A stretch of DNA of 64,000 nucleotides from Fulvia fulva (taxonomy: Eukaryota > Ascomycota > Dothideomycetes > Mycosphaerellales > Mycosphaerellaceae). Below are positions 22,754 to 33,797 of this stretch, one piece after another. The stretch covers positions 5,022,001 through 5,086,000 of the forward strand of contig NC_063014.1 in NCBI RefSeq assembly GCF_020509005.1. Reading direction: 5' to 3'. Made by a program: the position numbers and the translations under genes. The notes beneath the pieces were generated by a model, which saw nothing but the letters and a program-made list of their open reading frames with translations, ran no database searches and was not told the DNA's origin. Numbering within the stretch: position 1 is the stretch's first letter; each line of letters begins with the position of its first letter.

Positions 22754-24246
22754 TTAGCGGCTCTTCCCGCAGGGCATAAATGTCCCATTCACTCCACTCA
22801 ATACCCTCCATGCCCCTTTCACCCCCTCGTCCAATATCTCATCCAATGTAAACTCCACCCCCTCACCCCCAACAATCCCCGCCTCCTTCCAAAACTTACT
22901 CAAATGCCTCGTCCCCGAATCACAGATCACGGTGACGATCCTCTTTCCCCTCCCCAACTTCCTCGCCGTCACCGCAGCAGCAACGCAATTCACCGCGCTA
23001 CTAGCACCCACAAACATTCCTTCCTTCTCCACCAGCCACCTCGCCATCTTCATCGCCTGCTCATCACTCACCTTGACCGCATCATCAATCAGATGCATTC
23101 CCGCATTGAAGTTGGTTGTCAAGCGGTTAATCCCGATCCCTTCGACGATGCTGTCGACTTGATGCCGGCGGCGGGTTCCTTCCGCTTCGGTGGAGCTGAA
23201 CATGACGCCGTATTTGATCTTGTTGTAGAGACCAGAGCCTTGTGGATCTGCGAGGATGACTTGCATTCCCGGCATGAGAGGTTTGAGTGCGAGGGCTACG
23301 CCAGCGATAGTACCGCCTGTACCGGCTCCTGCCACCAAAGCGTCCAGCTTGCCAGTGGTTTGCTGGTAGATTTCTGGTCCTGTCGATTCTTGGTGAGCGA
23401 GATAGTTGGCCGTGTTTTCGAACTGATCTGCGAAGAAGCCTCGTCCAGGCTTGTTGGGATCGTCGGTATGTTCTTGCGCTCGGCGGCGGGCGATGTTGAC
23501 GAACTGGTTCTGGTCGACGATGGAGGCTGGGCGGACTCGTTCGACGGTGGCACCGAGTTTGAGGAGCAGGTCGCTTTTTTCGATGGCTACGTCGTCGGGC
23601 ATGCATCTAACACCGACTCAGAACTGGTACGAATGCTATAAAGTCTGGCAGCTACGTACATGTGTGCTTTGTAGCCTCGTGCTCGTGCCACGGAGGCGAG
23701 CGATATGCCGGTCGAACCTACAGTACCCTCATAGATCGTGTCACCTCTGTTGGGCACGAGAAGGCCTTCTTCCTCCGCATGAGTGATCATGGACAGTGCC
23801 ACTCTGTCTTTGGGAGAGTTTCCTGCGCCGTTGAGAAACTCTGCTTTGGCAAGAATCTCACATCCAGTCTCATAGCTAAGTGAATTGAGGCGTATCAAGG
23901 GTGTGTTGCCTATCAGACCTTCAACACCAGTCTTGATCTCTTCCTCTCGCGATACCACGGGTGCTAGCTGATGAGGGTCATGACTGCCCTCTTGCTGCAC
24001 AGACGGCTTGCGATTCGTGTGGTCCTCCAATCGCACATAGTCCGGCTGACCAGGCAGAGGATGTGGGACGCCGCCACGAAAACGTCGCAATCGCCGCTGG
24101 TATGCCAACTCCAAGTCCGGGTACAAGTCCTTGAAGGTCAATGTGAGGATAATGCCGACCAGAAAGCCGCCAGTCGCAGTGAGTTTGCCTCTGTTATCGG
24201 TGATGCTTTCCCACACGCGTTGCCATACGTCAAGAAACCAGCCCAT
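22754..24246 (-). CDS. Membrane-anchored cysteine synthase-like PLP enzyme (Mcy1 / cysteine synthase 2 type)
   Basis: Two exons (23660-24246 and 22754-23606) with a 53-bp intron (GTACGT..TTAG) rebuild KAHICMPDDVA across the join; 479 residues. Residues ~20-45 form a single hydrophobic anchor ([16 protein letters not shown]). The catalytic fold starts at [14 protein letters not shown]. The PLP lysine is in [10 protein letters not shown], the substrate loop is [12 protein letters not shown], and the phosphate-binding glycine loop is [10 protein letters not shown]. The layout matches yeast YGR012W/Mcy1, an outer-mitochondrial-membrane cysteine synthase homologue, rather than the soluble CysK type. 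Activity of that group is not firmly settled, so true O-acetylserine sulfhydrylase function is uncertain. Transcribed divergently from the methyltransferase gene. Confidence 0.88.
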
Positions 24247-24525
24247 ACTCAAATCACCGCCTTGACCCCAACTCCATGCTATGATGCCTGACCTAGGTGA
24301 AAGGAGAATGTTACGCGGACGGAGAAGAGTCTGTTGGCGATATGTCGGGTGATGGAAGCGAGATGCGCAAAGATGATGTCGACCAAGTTAAGCTTTCCAG
24401 ATGTTGCGAATCGCGATCCCTGACCCATGCACGCGCTAGCAAGCTGTGGACGGTGGAGCTTCACCTCCGCGGTGCAACTTGTCGCTGAGTTGTGTTTCTG
24501 GGTGAGTACTAACCGCGTCGCCTGT
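24247..24525. promoter_or_regulatory. Shared divergent promoter region
   Basis: The 279 bp between two divergent start codons must hold both promoters. Both products are predicted to be mitochondrial. No specific factor site is claimed. GTGAGTACTAAC near 24502 could be a leader intron donor and branch site. Confidence 0.5.
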
Positions 24526-26016
24526 ATGGACTCACCGGCCGTCAATCGCCTGTTCCGACGATTGGCTACACATCGCTTCTGCCATGAGACACGATCGCTC
24601 GCAGCGCCGGTAGTGCAGGCGCAATGGCGGAGTCAGAGCACGCACACACTGCCATCTGGGAAGAAAGCGAAGACGACAGCGGAGAGCTCGTGGCAGCAGA
24701 GGACGGATCATTTCCCTAGTGACAAGGCCGAGGAGTTTAAGAGATATCCCAATGTCACGTCGGATCAGCTGCGGACGAGGAGGGAACGGCCGCGGAGGGT
24801 GAAGATGCTTATGCGGGACTTCATCGAAGACAGCCTGTACAACCCACATTATGGCTACTTCAGCAAGAACGTGACCATCTTCTCGCCCGGGGCGCCCTTC
24901 GACTTTAACAAGCTGCGAGACGAGCCGGACTTCTACAGGTTGCTGGGAGAGCGGTACACACAATTCGAGGACAAGCTGGACGAGAAAGAGTACAATGAGG
25001 CGCGACAGCTGTGGCACACGCCTACCGAGCTGTTTAGACCACACTATGGAGAGGCAATAGCGAGATATATGGTGGCCAACTACAAGTTGACCCTATACCC
25101 ATATCATGATCTGGTCATCTACGAAATGGGTGCTGGAAACGGAACACTCATGTTGAACATTCTGGACTATATCCGACATACAGATCCTGAAGTCTATGCC
25201 CGGACGAAGTTCCGCATCATCGAAGTGTCATCTGCACTGGCATCTTTACAGGCTCAGAAATTGCAGGCTACAGCATCAAGCAGAGGCCACCACGACAAGG
25301 TGGACATCATCAACAAGTCAGTGTTCGACTGGGATCTTTATGTGCCGACGCCATGCTTCTTCCTTGCTATGGAGGTCTTTGACAACTTTGCACACGACGT
25401 CCTACGCTACGACCCTTTCACCGAGGAGGTAATGCAAGGATCAGTCCTTATCGACAGCGACGGTGACTTTTACGAGTTCTACAGCAGGACTCTCGACCCA
25501 GTCGCCGCCCGCTTCCTTCGTGTAAGAGACGCTGCATGTCAAGATCGGCAGTATCCTCATCCGCTTCGACCATCAAAAATTCTGCGCTCCATACGGCATC
25601 GGCTACCATTGGCGCCCAACTTGACACAACCCGAGTACATCCCGACACGATTGATGCAATTCTTTCAGATCTTATCGACCAAGTTCCCAGCACACCGGCT
25701 GGTCACCTCAGACTTCTCCGGCCTACCACAAGCTGTGGCTGGATACAATGCCCCAGTCGTGCAGACACGGTATCAACGGCGGACTGTGCCTGTACGGACA
25801 CCCCTCGTACAGCAAGGCTACTTCGATATCCTGTTCCCAACAGACTTTGCAGTGATGGAGGATATCTACCGCGCCGTCACTGGGCGTCTGACGAGGGTCA
25901 TGACGCATGAAGACTTCTTCCAGCGCTGGGCGTATGTAGAGGACACGCAGATGAGAAGTGGCGAGAATGCGCTGTTGAGCTGGTACAAGAACGCTAGTGT
26001 CATGCTGACGGTATAG
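24526..26016 (+). CDS. Mitochondrial SAM-dependent methyltransferase, DUF185 (NDUFAF7/MidA) family
   Basis: One exon of 496 residues from the ATG at 24526. The frame is open upstream to 24427, but MDSPAVNRLFRRLATHRF is a better start because it gives an Arg-rich mitochondrial presequence. The core begins RVKMLMRDFIEDSLYNPHYG, the hallmark opening of the DUF185 methyltransferase fold. The SAM-binding loop is YEMGAGNGTLMLNIL and the acidic second strand FRIIEVSSALASLQ. NDUFAF7 symmetrically dimethylates an arginine of complex I subunit NDUFS2, but fungi also have a second, yeast YKL162C-like branch. Which branch this is cannot be settled by eye. C-terminal sequence DILFPTDFAVMEDIY matches the family end. 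Confidence 0.82.
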   Translation: MDSPAVNRLFRRLATHRFCHETRSLAAPVVQAQWRSQSTHTLPSGKKAKTTAESSWQQRTDHFPSDKAEEFKRYPNVTSDQLRTRRERPRRVKMLMRDFIEDSLYNPHYGYFSKNVTIFSPGAPFDFNKLRDEPDFYRLLGERYTQFEDKLDEKEYNEARQLWHTPTELFRPHYGEAIARYMVANYKLTLYPYHDLVIYEMGAGNGTLMLNILDYIRHTDPEVYARTKFRIIEVSSALASLQAQKLQATASSRGHHDKVDIINKSVFDWDLYVPTPCFFLAMEVFDNFAHDVLRYDPFTEEVMQGSVLIDSDGDFYEFYSRTLDPVAARFLRVRDAACQDRQYPHPLRPSKILRSIRHRLPLAPNLTQPEYIPTRLMQFFQILSTKFPAHRLVTSDFSGLPQAVAGYNAPVVQTRYQRRTVPVRTPLVQQGYFDILFPTDFAVMEDIYRAVTGRLTRVMTHEDFFQRWAYVEDTQMRSGENALLSWYKNASVMLTV

Positions 26017-26564
26017 ACGAGAGAGAGGATCGAGTGTTGTGCACATGTAGTGTGCAACTCATGCCGACATAGCAGGAACGAAAGTCCGAGGAGGGAAACT
26101 CTTACCTACCATGAAGTTCAACCAAGCCTTCATCCTCTTCCGTCTGATCCGTGACATTGTAGATCTTTCCAGACACCTTTGTGTGCTTGTATCCACATCG
26201 TTTCAGGATTTTCAGTGAGGTCCGTTCAAGCCTTTTCCTGTGCCGTATGTTCCGTGTAGAAGCAGAACTGCAAGAAATCATCCGTCGACCGGACCTGCAC
26301 TGCAGCCATGAGGAAGTGCAGTCAAGTATTCAAGCCGTGCCGTGTCATCCATAGCATTGTGGGAATGCAGTTGTTGAAAGGCTGGTCAAGCCTCGAATGA
26401 ATGCCGTCTTTCCCGTGCAGATGTGACATCGACCTCGAAGTAGCAACGATTTGTGACGAAGACTGTGCTCTGTCGATCAGTTCTCGACTTGCCTCGTTAA
26501 TAAGGGTATATATGCAATATGGTCGCAGCCGTGTTATTAAGTAAGCATAACAGCCTGCTCGACA
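26017..26564. other. Intergenic upstream of tRNA
   Basis: About 550 bp with no supported gene. Confidence 0.5.
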
Positions 26565-26660
26565 GCATTGGTGGTTTAGTGGTAAAATTAGCCGTTGCCA
26601 TTGCATTCACCGCGAGTCTGCTTTGTCGGCTAGCCCCGGGTTCGATTCCCGGCCGATGCA
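26565..26660 (+). tRNA. tRNA-Gly(GCC): tRNA-Gly (GCC) with 25-nt intron
   Basis: Cloverleaf built by eye. The acceptor stem is GCATTGG with CCGATGC (one T-G pair), discriminator A. The D-arm is GTTT-AGTGGTA-AAAT. The anticodon stem AGCCG/CGGCT encloses TTGCCA..T, with anticodon GCC at 26597-26599. A 25-nt intron (26601-26625) follows the base after the anticodon, the standard nuclear position. The T-arm is CCGGG-TTCGATT-CCCGG. Mature length 71 nt. It reads GGC codons. The B box GGTTCGATTCC is intact. Confidence 0.93.
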
Positions 26661-26664
26661 ATAC

Positions 26665-26669
26665 TTTTT
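26665..26669 (+). terminator. Pol III T-tract terminator of tRNA-Gly
   Basis: Five T residues begin 4 nt after the discriminator base, as usual for RNA polymerase III. Confidence 0.75.
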
Positions 26670-29600
26670 GCCGATATGCTGCTGGTATAGACGTTGTTGA
26701 GGTGTAGAAAGGTGTTGTTAAAGTGCTGGAGACGACGGGTGGGATCCGGCGAAGTTTCAGTGTCGACGGTAACTTTTGCTTGGGAGCACAAACCGAGGAG
26801 GCCAGGAGCAAGGGTTTTCGATGCAACACTTCCTTTGATGCTTGATCAATATCCTGTTGACTCTGTATTCTTGTCAAGACATTGCTGGGCCGATATGGGT
26901 GATGTTTTGGCACATCAAGCGGAAGTCTTGGCATTCTTCTTTTTCTGCCGGGGCAGAACCTGACAAAGTACCAGCGACGTCTGGAAACAACACTCTGCAA
27001 GACGATGCATTGCCTTCGAGGAAGTCTGGCAATGCCTACAAGTGGTTTCGTGCAGCAAGGATCTAGAGAAGTATCAGTATTGCAGCCGGAAGCAAGTCCG
27101 TCCCCTTTCGATACTTTGGTAGTGGCTGCTGCAGCGAACCGTCGATCAGTCAAAAGCCGCGATCAAGCAACCGAAATCCATGATTGGAAACACAGATATT
27201 GCTCGTCAGGTCCTTGGTATCTGTCTTCATCGTCACAGTGACACTGGATGTTATGGAGATATCGCCCATACGGAGCCACGTTACGAGTTCTCCGCTGTTG
27301 AGAGAGGTACGTGATGGATGGTCCTGCAATGCAACGTTACCTGGAACTGATCAAGAGAACACTTCATGGTCGACATTGAGCCTGGACGTCCACTCTCCTG
27401 GAGTCATGGACGACAATGTGTAAGCTCCCATAGTCTGCGGGTCGTTCGCATGGTAACTATGGTTAGAAGGGGCCTGGAGCCCTGGAGATGAAGGAAAGGC
27501 TTCGAGCCTCGAGTGAGAGCGAGAAAGCAGAGATTCATCTACAGGCATCAAAGGCTGTCGCTGGCATGTGAGCACTCTTGGCATCCGACAAGGTAGAACC
27601 TCCTTACTGCAATCTCCGCCACGGGCAAAAGGGACCCTCCTGCCGTTCGTCCACCCCGACGGGCATGCATACCGACAGAGGACGCTGGATGTCACGTGCA
27701 TGTTTCACAATCTCTGGCCTCCGTCCAGCTCGGATCAGATTTTGCCCCTTGTCGACGGCGAAGCAGTGCCCTCCGGAGCGTTACTTTCTGCCGAGGACGC
27801 CTGGCGCACTCCACCTTGTGAGAGTTATCTTACTTAAGGTGCGGCTCGTGCATCTGCAGATGTATTTTTGTGCTGTTCATAACGGCGGGCGTAAGCCAGA
27901 CGCATGTGACTGTCGAGCGATGCGGAATCGACGATTCGACTGCTCTTGAGAGCAACCGTCTGTGAAAGGCGACATGTGCTCATGACCGGGTGGACAGCCG
28001 AAGGCGAAGGGCAAGAGGAGCGGAGGAGACCTCATAACAGCGGTCAACGGCATCAGTACCGGGCGATGAATCCTGCGCAGGTGCAGTATATCGCTCGCAC
28101 GTGTCGCAGTCGCTGTTCAAGGCAACGGAGCGACGTTCTTGTCGAGGAAGAACCGTGCGCAATGAGGAACGCCAATAGACTTTTGGCTTGCTCCAGTAGA
28201 TCCTGTCGGCGTCGCAAGTGTTGTGCATACGCCAACTCCGATAGTGCCTTGGAGGTCCGCCGGGAGCTTCACCATGAACACGAAGCCGACAATCGGCTCT
28301 GGCTGGAGGCTGATAGCTGCAAGCCCACAGGCGCAAGCACAACCCGAGAAATGTCAGGGCCGCGGTTCAACGAGTCGATAACCAGGTCGAAAGAGTGTTA
28401 CCCGCATCTGCCAGGTCAGCTCCGCATCGAACCTGCAGATTGACCTATGCGAGAGCAATATCGCCGGTGTAGACAGCGAGTAGTGTAGCCGTAAGCATCG
28501 CTTCGTTACTAGCAATGTCACATCGGGAAGCCGCAGCGCCTATCCCTTGTTGTCCACAGAAGGTCATTAAGGTTGGCGCTACTCATAAGCATAAGGTCGT
28601 GGCTGGCTCATCGAGCAATGGCGTTCGAGTCAAACTTGGCAAACCGGAAGAATGATGCCGAAGGATCGAGCTTATACGCACTGGCGTACGCCATGGCTTG
28701 GAGGTGAAAGAGCCAGGCGAGCTGTGAGTGGTTGTCTGGTGACTATCTCAGCAAGTGGCGCGCTATCTGGAAGAAGCAGGTGAGGTGGCACAGGGCAATG
28801 TGAACTGTGAAGAGAACGCCGAGGTGTAAGACGATGTTGGGGATGGGCTGGTAACGACGAAACATCAACAAGCACGATGGCAGCTGCGCGAGTAAGAAAT
28901 CACGGGGCCAGATGTCGAAGTGGCCGCCAGACAAAGGGTGCATGTGGGCGATTGGGCAGAATGGCATATTGTTCTGCTGCGAATTGGCAAGCTAGGGACG
29001 TTGATGTCGGCTTGCGAATGGCTTTGGCTTTCACTCGCTTGTGAGGCCTGACGCACAGTTGTTGCAGGCGAGTGAATGCTAGCGCGCCGACGAAAAGCCC
29101 CAGATTGCGCCCGTTGTGAAGGCGGCGGCGGCGGAGGCAGTGCTCGACGCTGTGGTTCAGGTGGCCGCAAAGACCACAAGGCTGCTTTGACTGGCCGGTA
29201 AATGAGGCTCTATTTCTGGTGGAAACGGTGTGGGTAAGATGAAGAAGAGACAGCTGTCGCTGGTGTTCGAAGTGCCGTCTCGAGTAATTTTGCTGGCCCG
29301 GCGGTAGGTTCATGTGCCAGCACCAGCAGATATCACGCAAAGCGTAGTAGCGCTGCTGGTGGACACCGCTGGCTGCAGTCGAGAACAGAAGGCCGTCTGG
29401 CTCGGGTGTGTGTGATCCCGAGGGTGCGAAGGCTAAATGCACGGGATGGGGCTCTGTTTAGCGGGCGCCGGGCAGCAGGCAAGGCGAGTCCGGCGAGATG
29501 TACGGTAATTCGCGAGAGAGTGCGCTCGCGCTGGCGTGAAGCGTGAAGGGGTGCAATTGCTGTTGCGTGTGCTTGGCGGTGTTCAAGTCATGCTGATGAG

Positions 29601-30558
29601 ATGGCTTGCCCACCGACTGGCGAGCTTGTGGCCAAAGTGGCAGATTCCGGGCGGAGAAAGGTGAAACATCCTTGGACTAATGACGCAGGGCCGCAGATTA
29701 AACTCCGGCAGAGGCGCGACTAAGCAAGGGTGCGATCGAGGAGCGTGGCGGGACGTGCGCGCTTTACCCTGCTTCTTTCTGCAAGTGCTGCTGGGATGCT
29801 GAAGGGGACGAAGGGGGGGGGGGTCTGGAAGGCTTGCGCTTGATGCTCGGCTGGCGCTCCTCCACAGTCCACACCCAACAAGTAGAGTGACGTTTTGGCA
29901 CTACTCGAACTACATATCAAGAACGCAGTTCCTCTCTCGGTAACAATCTGCAACATCTGCCTCTCGGTCCACAAAAGATTGACTGCCTATTTGCATCTTG
30001 CCACTCAGCAGCCGCCTTGTCTTGGGGTTCAGGCTTCAGCACGCTTCACCTTGGACAAGTCAATCATTGCTTGAACACAACACGACGCCCGCACATCCCT
30101 ACTCAACGCAGTCGCCGCTGCCCATCGATCCGTCCAGACACTGTCGCAAACGCTGTCCGCTCTGCAAACCTGCGTCAGGCACACCTGCACACCTCGCCAA
30201 ACGTCCTGAAACATTACCGTCTTCGTTGACGGCTCTCAGCCCGGCCCTCTAGCTGCATAGGGGTTCCTCATCTGTCCATTGACAGCCTTTGGGCATTCTC
30301 CACGCACCACCGCTCTCCGTTGATCGGCACACTGGCGTCCTGAGGGGATTCGATCACTCGCTTACTGGCCTGCGGATCCTCCCAGCCTCGAGGAACGGAG
30401 CACTTAAGCACGCTGATCTCGCACATCCTCTGAGGTTGATCTATTCTCCACGTTTCTGAAACTCGACTTCCAGCGTTGATCACCTACGCGTGGCACTGAG
30501 TCCTCTACCGGATCTTCAATCAGCTACACCTCACCCTTCTCTACCAACATTCACCGCA
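26670..30558. other. Gene-poor 3.9-kb region and presumed long leader of the C2H2 gene
   Basis: No coding region can be supported. Open frames are short and lack family motifs. The last ~600 bp is CT-rich and is probably promoter and leader of the C2H2 factor, consistent with long leaders of developmental regulators. A G11 homopolymer lies at 29813-29823. A non-coding RNA or a diverged multi-exon gene cannot be excluded. Confidence 0.45.
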
Positions 30559-31720
30559 ATGGCAATGGCCGTCGACTCTCGCCAGCAACACCATCAGTTC
30601 AGCCCAATGGGCTACGATGCGATGAGGTATCCCCAAGCTCCGCAGTTCACGAATCCTTGGGTGTCTGGGCCGGCACCTCAAAGCCAGATGTACGCGACCT
30701 CCATGCCACAGTCCTCTGCTGCTGGTGATGCGCGATACGTCCAGGCACCCACTGTTTCGGCTGCTTATGCTGGTGGACTACCCGCGACATCTGTCTCTTC
30801 AGGTATTCCTCAAATGGATCCAGCACTCTTCGAACAGTCCGGCTTACAGTTAGCTCAAGATATGAGCGCACCTAGGCCGTATGGTTCATCGTACACCTCT
30901 GCAGGACCAGCTGCTTCAACCTATGCTCCTACATCGGCTCCTCAATACGTGCCTGCCTATGGATATCAGCCCGACAGGCGATCATCTCACCCGTCAGTAG
31001 CCTCCGCCACGTTCCAAGGTGACCCAGTAGAGGTCCAACGCTTCCGCCAAAGCTCATTGGTTGACTTCAATAACAGAATCGTGCACGCATCAGAAGCCGA
31101 GCGACAAAGCTTCAGTGATGCTCTGGATGCTAGCCGTGGCATGGTTGCCATGAGCCAGTCAGACATTACTCCAAGAAATATCTATGGCTCCTCCAGCTCA
31201 GGACGCACATCGACAGATTCATATGGCTTCCCATCGCACTCGTCGCACTCGTCCATCTCTTCTGCAAGCACCTATCCAAGCTATTACAACAGCTCGGTGA
31301 GCGAAGCATCCGTTGGCGACTACAGCTCCGCTGGCGAATCGGTCGACATGCCATCGCGAACACTCCCACGACCAGGAGCACTGATTGGCGGCGCAATGCC
31401 ACCTGCACCACAGTCCATGATGGGTCAATTCAGCTCCAAGGTCTCGTCAAGTTCACAGAAGAAGCACAAGTGCAAGATCTGCGACAAGCGCTTCACACGA
31501 CCAAGCTCGCTGCAGACACACATGTACAGCCACACAGGCGAAAAGCGTGAGTCGGACTTTTTACACAGTAGACATAACATTGACTAATCGGTTTACAGCA
31601 TTTGCCTGCGACGTTGAGGGCTGTGGGCGACATTTTTCTGTAGTCTCGAATTTGCGCAGACACCGCAAAGTCCACAAAGGCGAGGGCCACGATCCCACAT
31701 CACCAGAGGATGATGAATGA
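30559..31720 (+). CDS. C2H2 zinc-finger transcription factor, FlbC-like
   Basis: Two exons (30559-31546 and 31599-31720) with a 52-bp intron inside the finger linker give 369 residues. The first ATG in frame is at 30559. Residues 1-~300 are disordered and rich in Ser, Tyr, Pro and Gln. Two tandem fingers end the protein: CKICDKRFTRPSSLQTHMYS, linker HTGEKPF, then CDVEGCGRHFSVVSNLRRHR with the last His in KVHK. This finger pair closely resembles Aspergillus FlbC, which promotes asexual development by activating brlA/abaA-type genes. Other fungal two-finger factors share similar pairs, so the orthology is probable only. A 3.9-kb gene-poor upstream region fits a heavily regulated gene. Confidence 0.85.
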
Positions 31721-33797
31721 ACGAACGACAGGGCGATACCACGGACTGCTGTACAGCACGCGCAGCATTTTCACGCGTGGTCCTGATTGATTGAAGGCGC
31801 ATGGATCTTTTTCGACGACAATCGCTTACTTCGACTTGATACCCCTTTTCAGCCGCGATGGATTCTTGGAGTGGTTGGATTTTGCATGGCGCTCAGGGCG
31901 TTTGGAAGATGAGTTGCCCGGACGGCAGGCTCTCTTGTATGAATATATTGTTGTCGGACTGGCTGGCACGCCTGAAAGAGCTCACTGGAGAGGCTCAGAT
32001 ATGTACGACAGCTCAAAATCCCAGCTGCAGCTTTGCACAGTCGCTATCAGGGCGAGTTGTATCAATATACAGATAGCTGGTTCCCAGCTCCGGTGGAAAG
32101 CCGCAATCAACATTCGTGATAAATCGTTCTTGCCTGCACTGTCTACTACATCTTCACCATCGCATCTCTCTCGCACTGTGCACACTCGCACCGCACAAAC
32201 ACTGTCGAAGCCACCCGCACGCCAACGCAGCCCAATCTCAAGCCATGCGCTAGCTGGTGGACCACATTGAGCATCGTAAGTGGCGTGCAGATCCTCTGGC
32301 GCAAGGATGCCGGACTCAGGCACTTGCCCTGCTTTCTGCTCCTGCGCTCAGCCTCCAATCAGAAGTCCGCGCAGCGCAGGGTTACATCCACCACACTAGC
32401 AGCAAAATACGACATCACTACTGTACATGTCTGGTATTCCCACTCCGGACCCCTTCTTCGGCGTCGATGACGACTCCAGACAGCATTGTGATTGGCTGTG
32501 CAGCTTCCCCATGAGTCGCGCGCGCAGTGTTCCACGATGGCTGGTCTGTGGGAAGTGGGACAATTTGCCAGCGCAAGCGGTGTTCGTGGACACAGCACGT
32601 ACAGCACGTGTGGATTCGTGAGCGCATCCTCAGCCTGGCCTTCGCGTGTGTGTGGTGCTGCGACGAGGAGAATGACATCGCTGTTTCGGACGTCTGCGGG
32701 GCGAGATATCGCCAGTGACGGCCGATTGGATTCGAAGTCTACCAGTCGTCATCCTACAGATTTGGAGAAGACACGGACCATTCCTATGCTAGGTATCCCA
32801 CTCGAGTCGTAGGAGCCTGAGTAAACAGCTGTTTCGCTGCGTGCTGGGACTCTGCACATGACAACTCTCCGACCTGCTGGATTGGCGCGTGGTGAAGTAC
32901 GAAGACAGGACCACAGAGCGTGGCTCGTGGGCCATCGCTCGCTGACACTACACCAGACAGCCTCCAGCAAACGATGACTGCGACAGCGATGTGTTGCCCA
33001 GCTGTGCTCTGCGGACATCGATGCCCGCCTCCGACGACATGACTTGTTGTCGCCAGCCAGAAGCAAGCAAGTAACCAACCAGCCAATAGCTTAGCTGACC
33101 GAGCAAGAAGGGTCCTTAGACGTCGTCTCGCACCTTGATGTATCACAAGGCCATGGTTCAGTACGAAGATACACACCTTCGCGATTCGAGCGGACCCCAC
33201 CTTATCCTTCTTCCAGAACGATTGCCTTTCGCTCCTTCGCGATGCCGTTTGTGCTTTTCACTCTGTTTGCGATCGCGTCATACAGCTCGCCATCACCGTT
33301 CAGCTCAGGCAACAACACATACCTGGCTGTCGGAACTTGCAAGTCGCTGGTGCGGGCTATAGACGTCGTCGAGACGGCTCGTGGTCACTGTCAATCGTAT
33401 CGTGTCACGAACATGTCTGCGGCTGCGTTGCTGGCAGAGTATGCAAAAGTGGGATCTGATGCACTGTACTCAGTCAACTTGTCTGGACCGGCTTCGGGTA
33501 TTACCGGTGGCCTGCACGGGGTAAGTATCCATTCTGACCATTTCTTGGCGCATCGAACCACGTCGCCGTCTGCCATAATGAAGAAGTCGACGATTCAATG
33601 CTAGATATGCTAATGCATGGTAAGCGCTCGACGGTCGAGATTCATCGTCGAAGGTATAGCCGCAAGGGAGCATTGTGATCATTCTTGGATGGCCGGGGAA
33701 TGTACTCCACGCTTCGGTGTTACACGATATCTGTCCTTGTCTAAACCACAGAAGCGCCCTTACAACAAGCTGTTCCATCGACTGATCAACATGCACA
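31721..33797. other. Intergenic, transporter upstream region
   Basis: No firmly supported gene. An open exon-like stretch at 33242-33520 with a signal-type start and a perfect GTAAGT donor is discussed as a finding. Confidence 0.45.

Noticed and set aside
26497..27153. Reverse-strand frame of 218 codons
   Set aside because: It reads through the tRNA-Gly antisense and contains the classic spurious phrase PGIEPGASR from tRNA T-arms.
28743..28967. Reverse hydrophobic frame of 74 codons
   Set aside because: Short, preceded by a close stop, no splice-joined partner and no family resemblance. Kept only as a hint.
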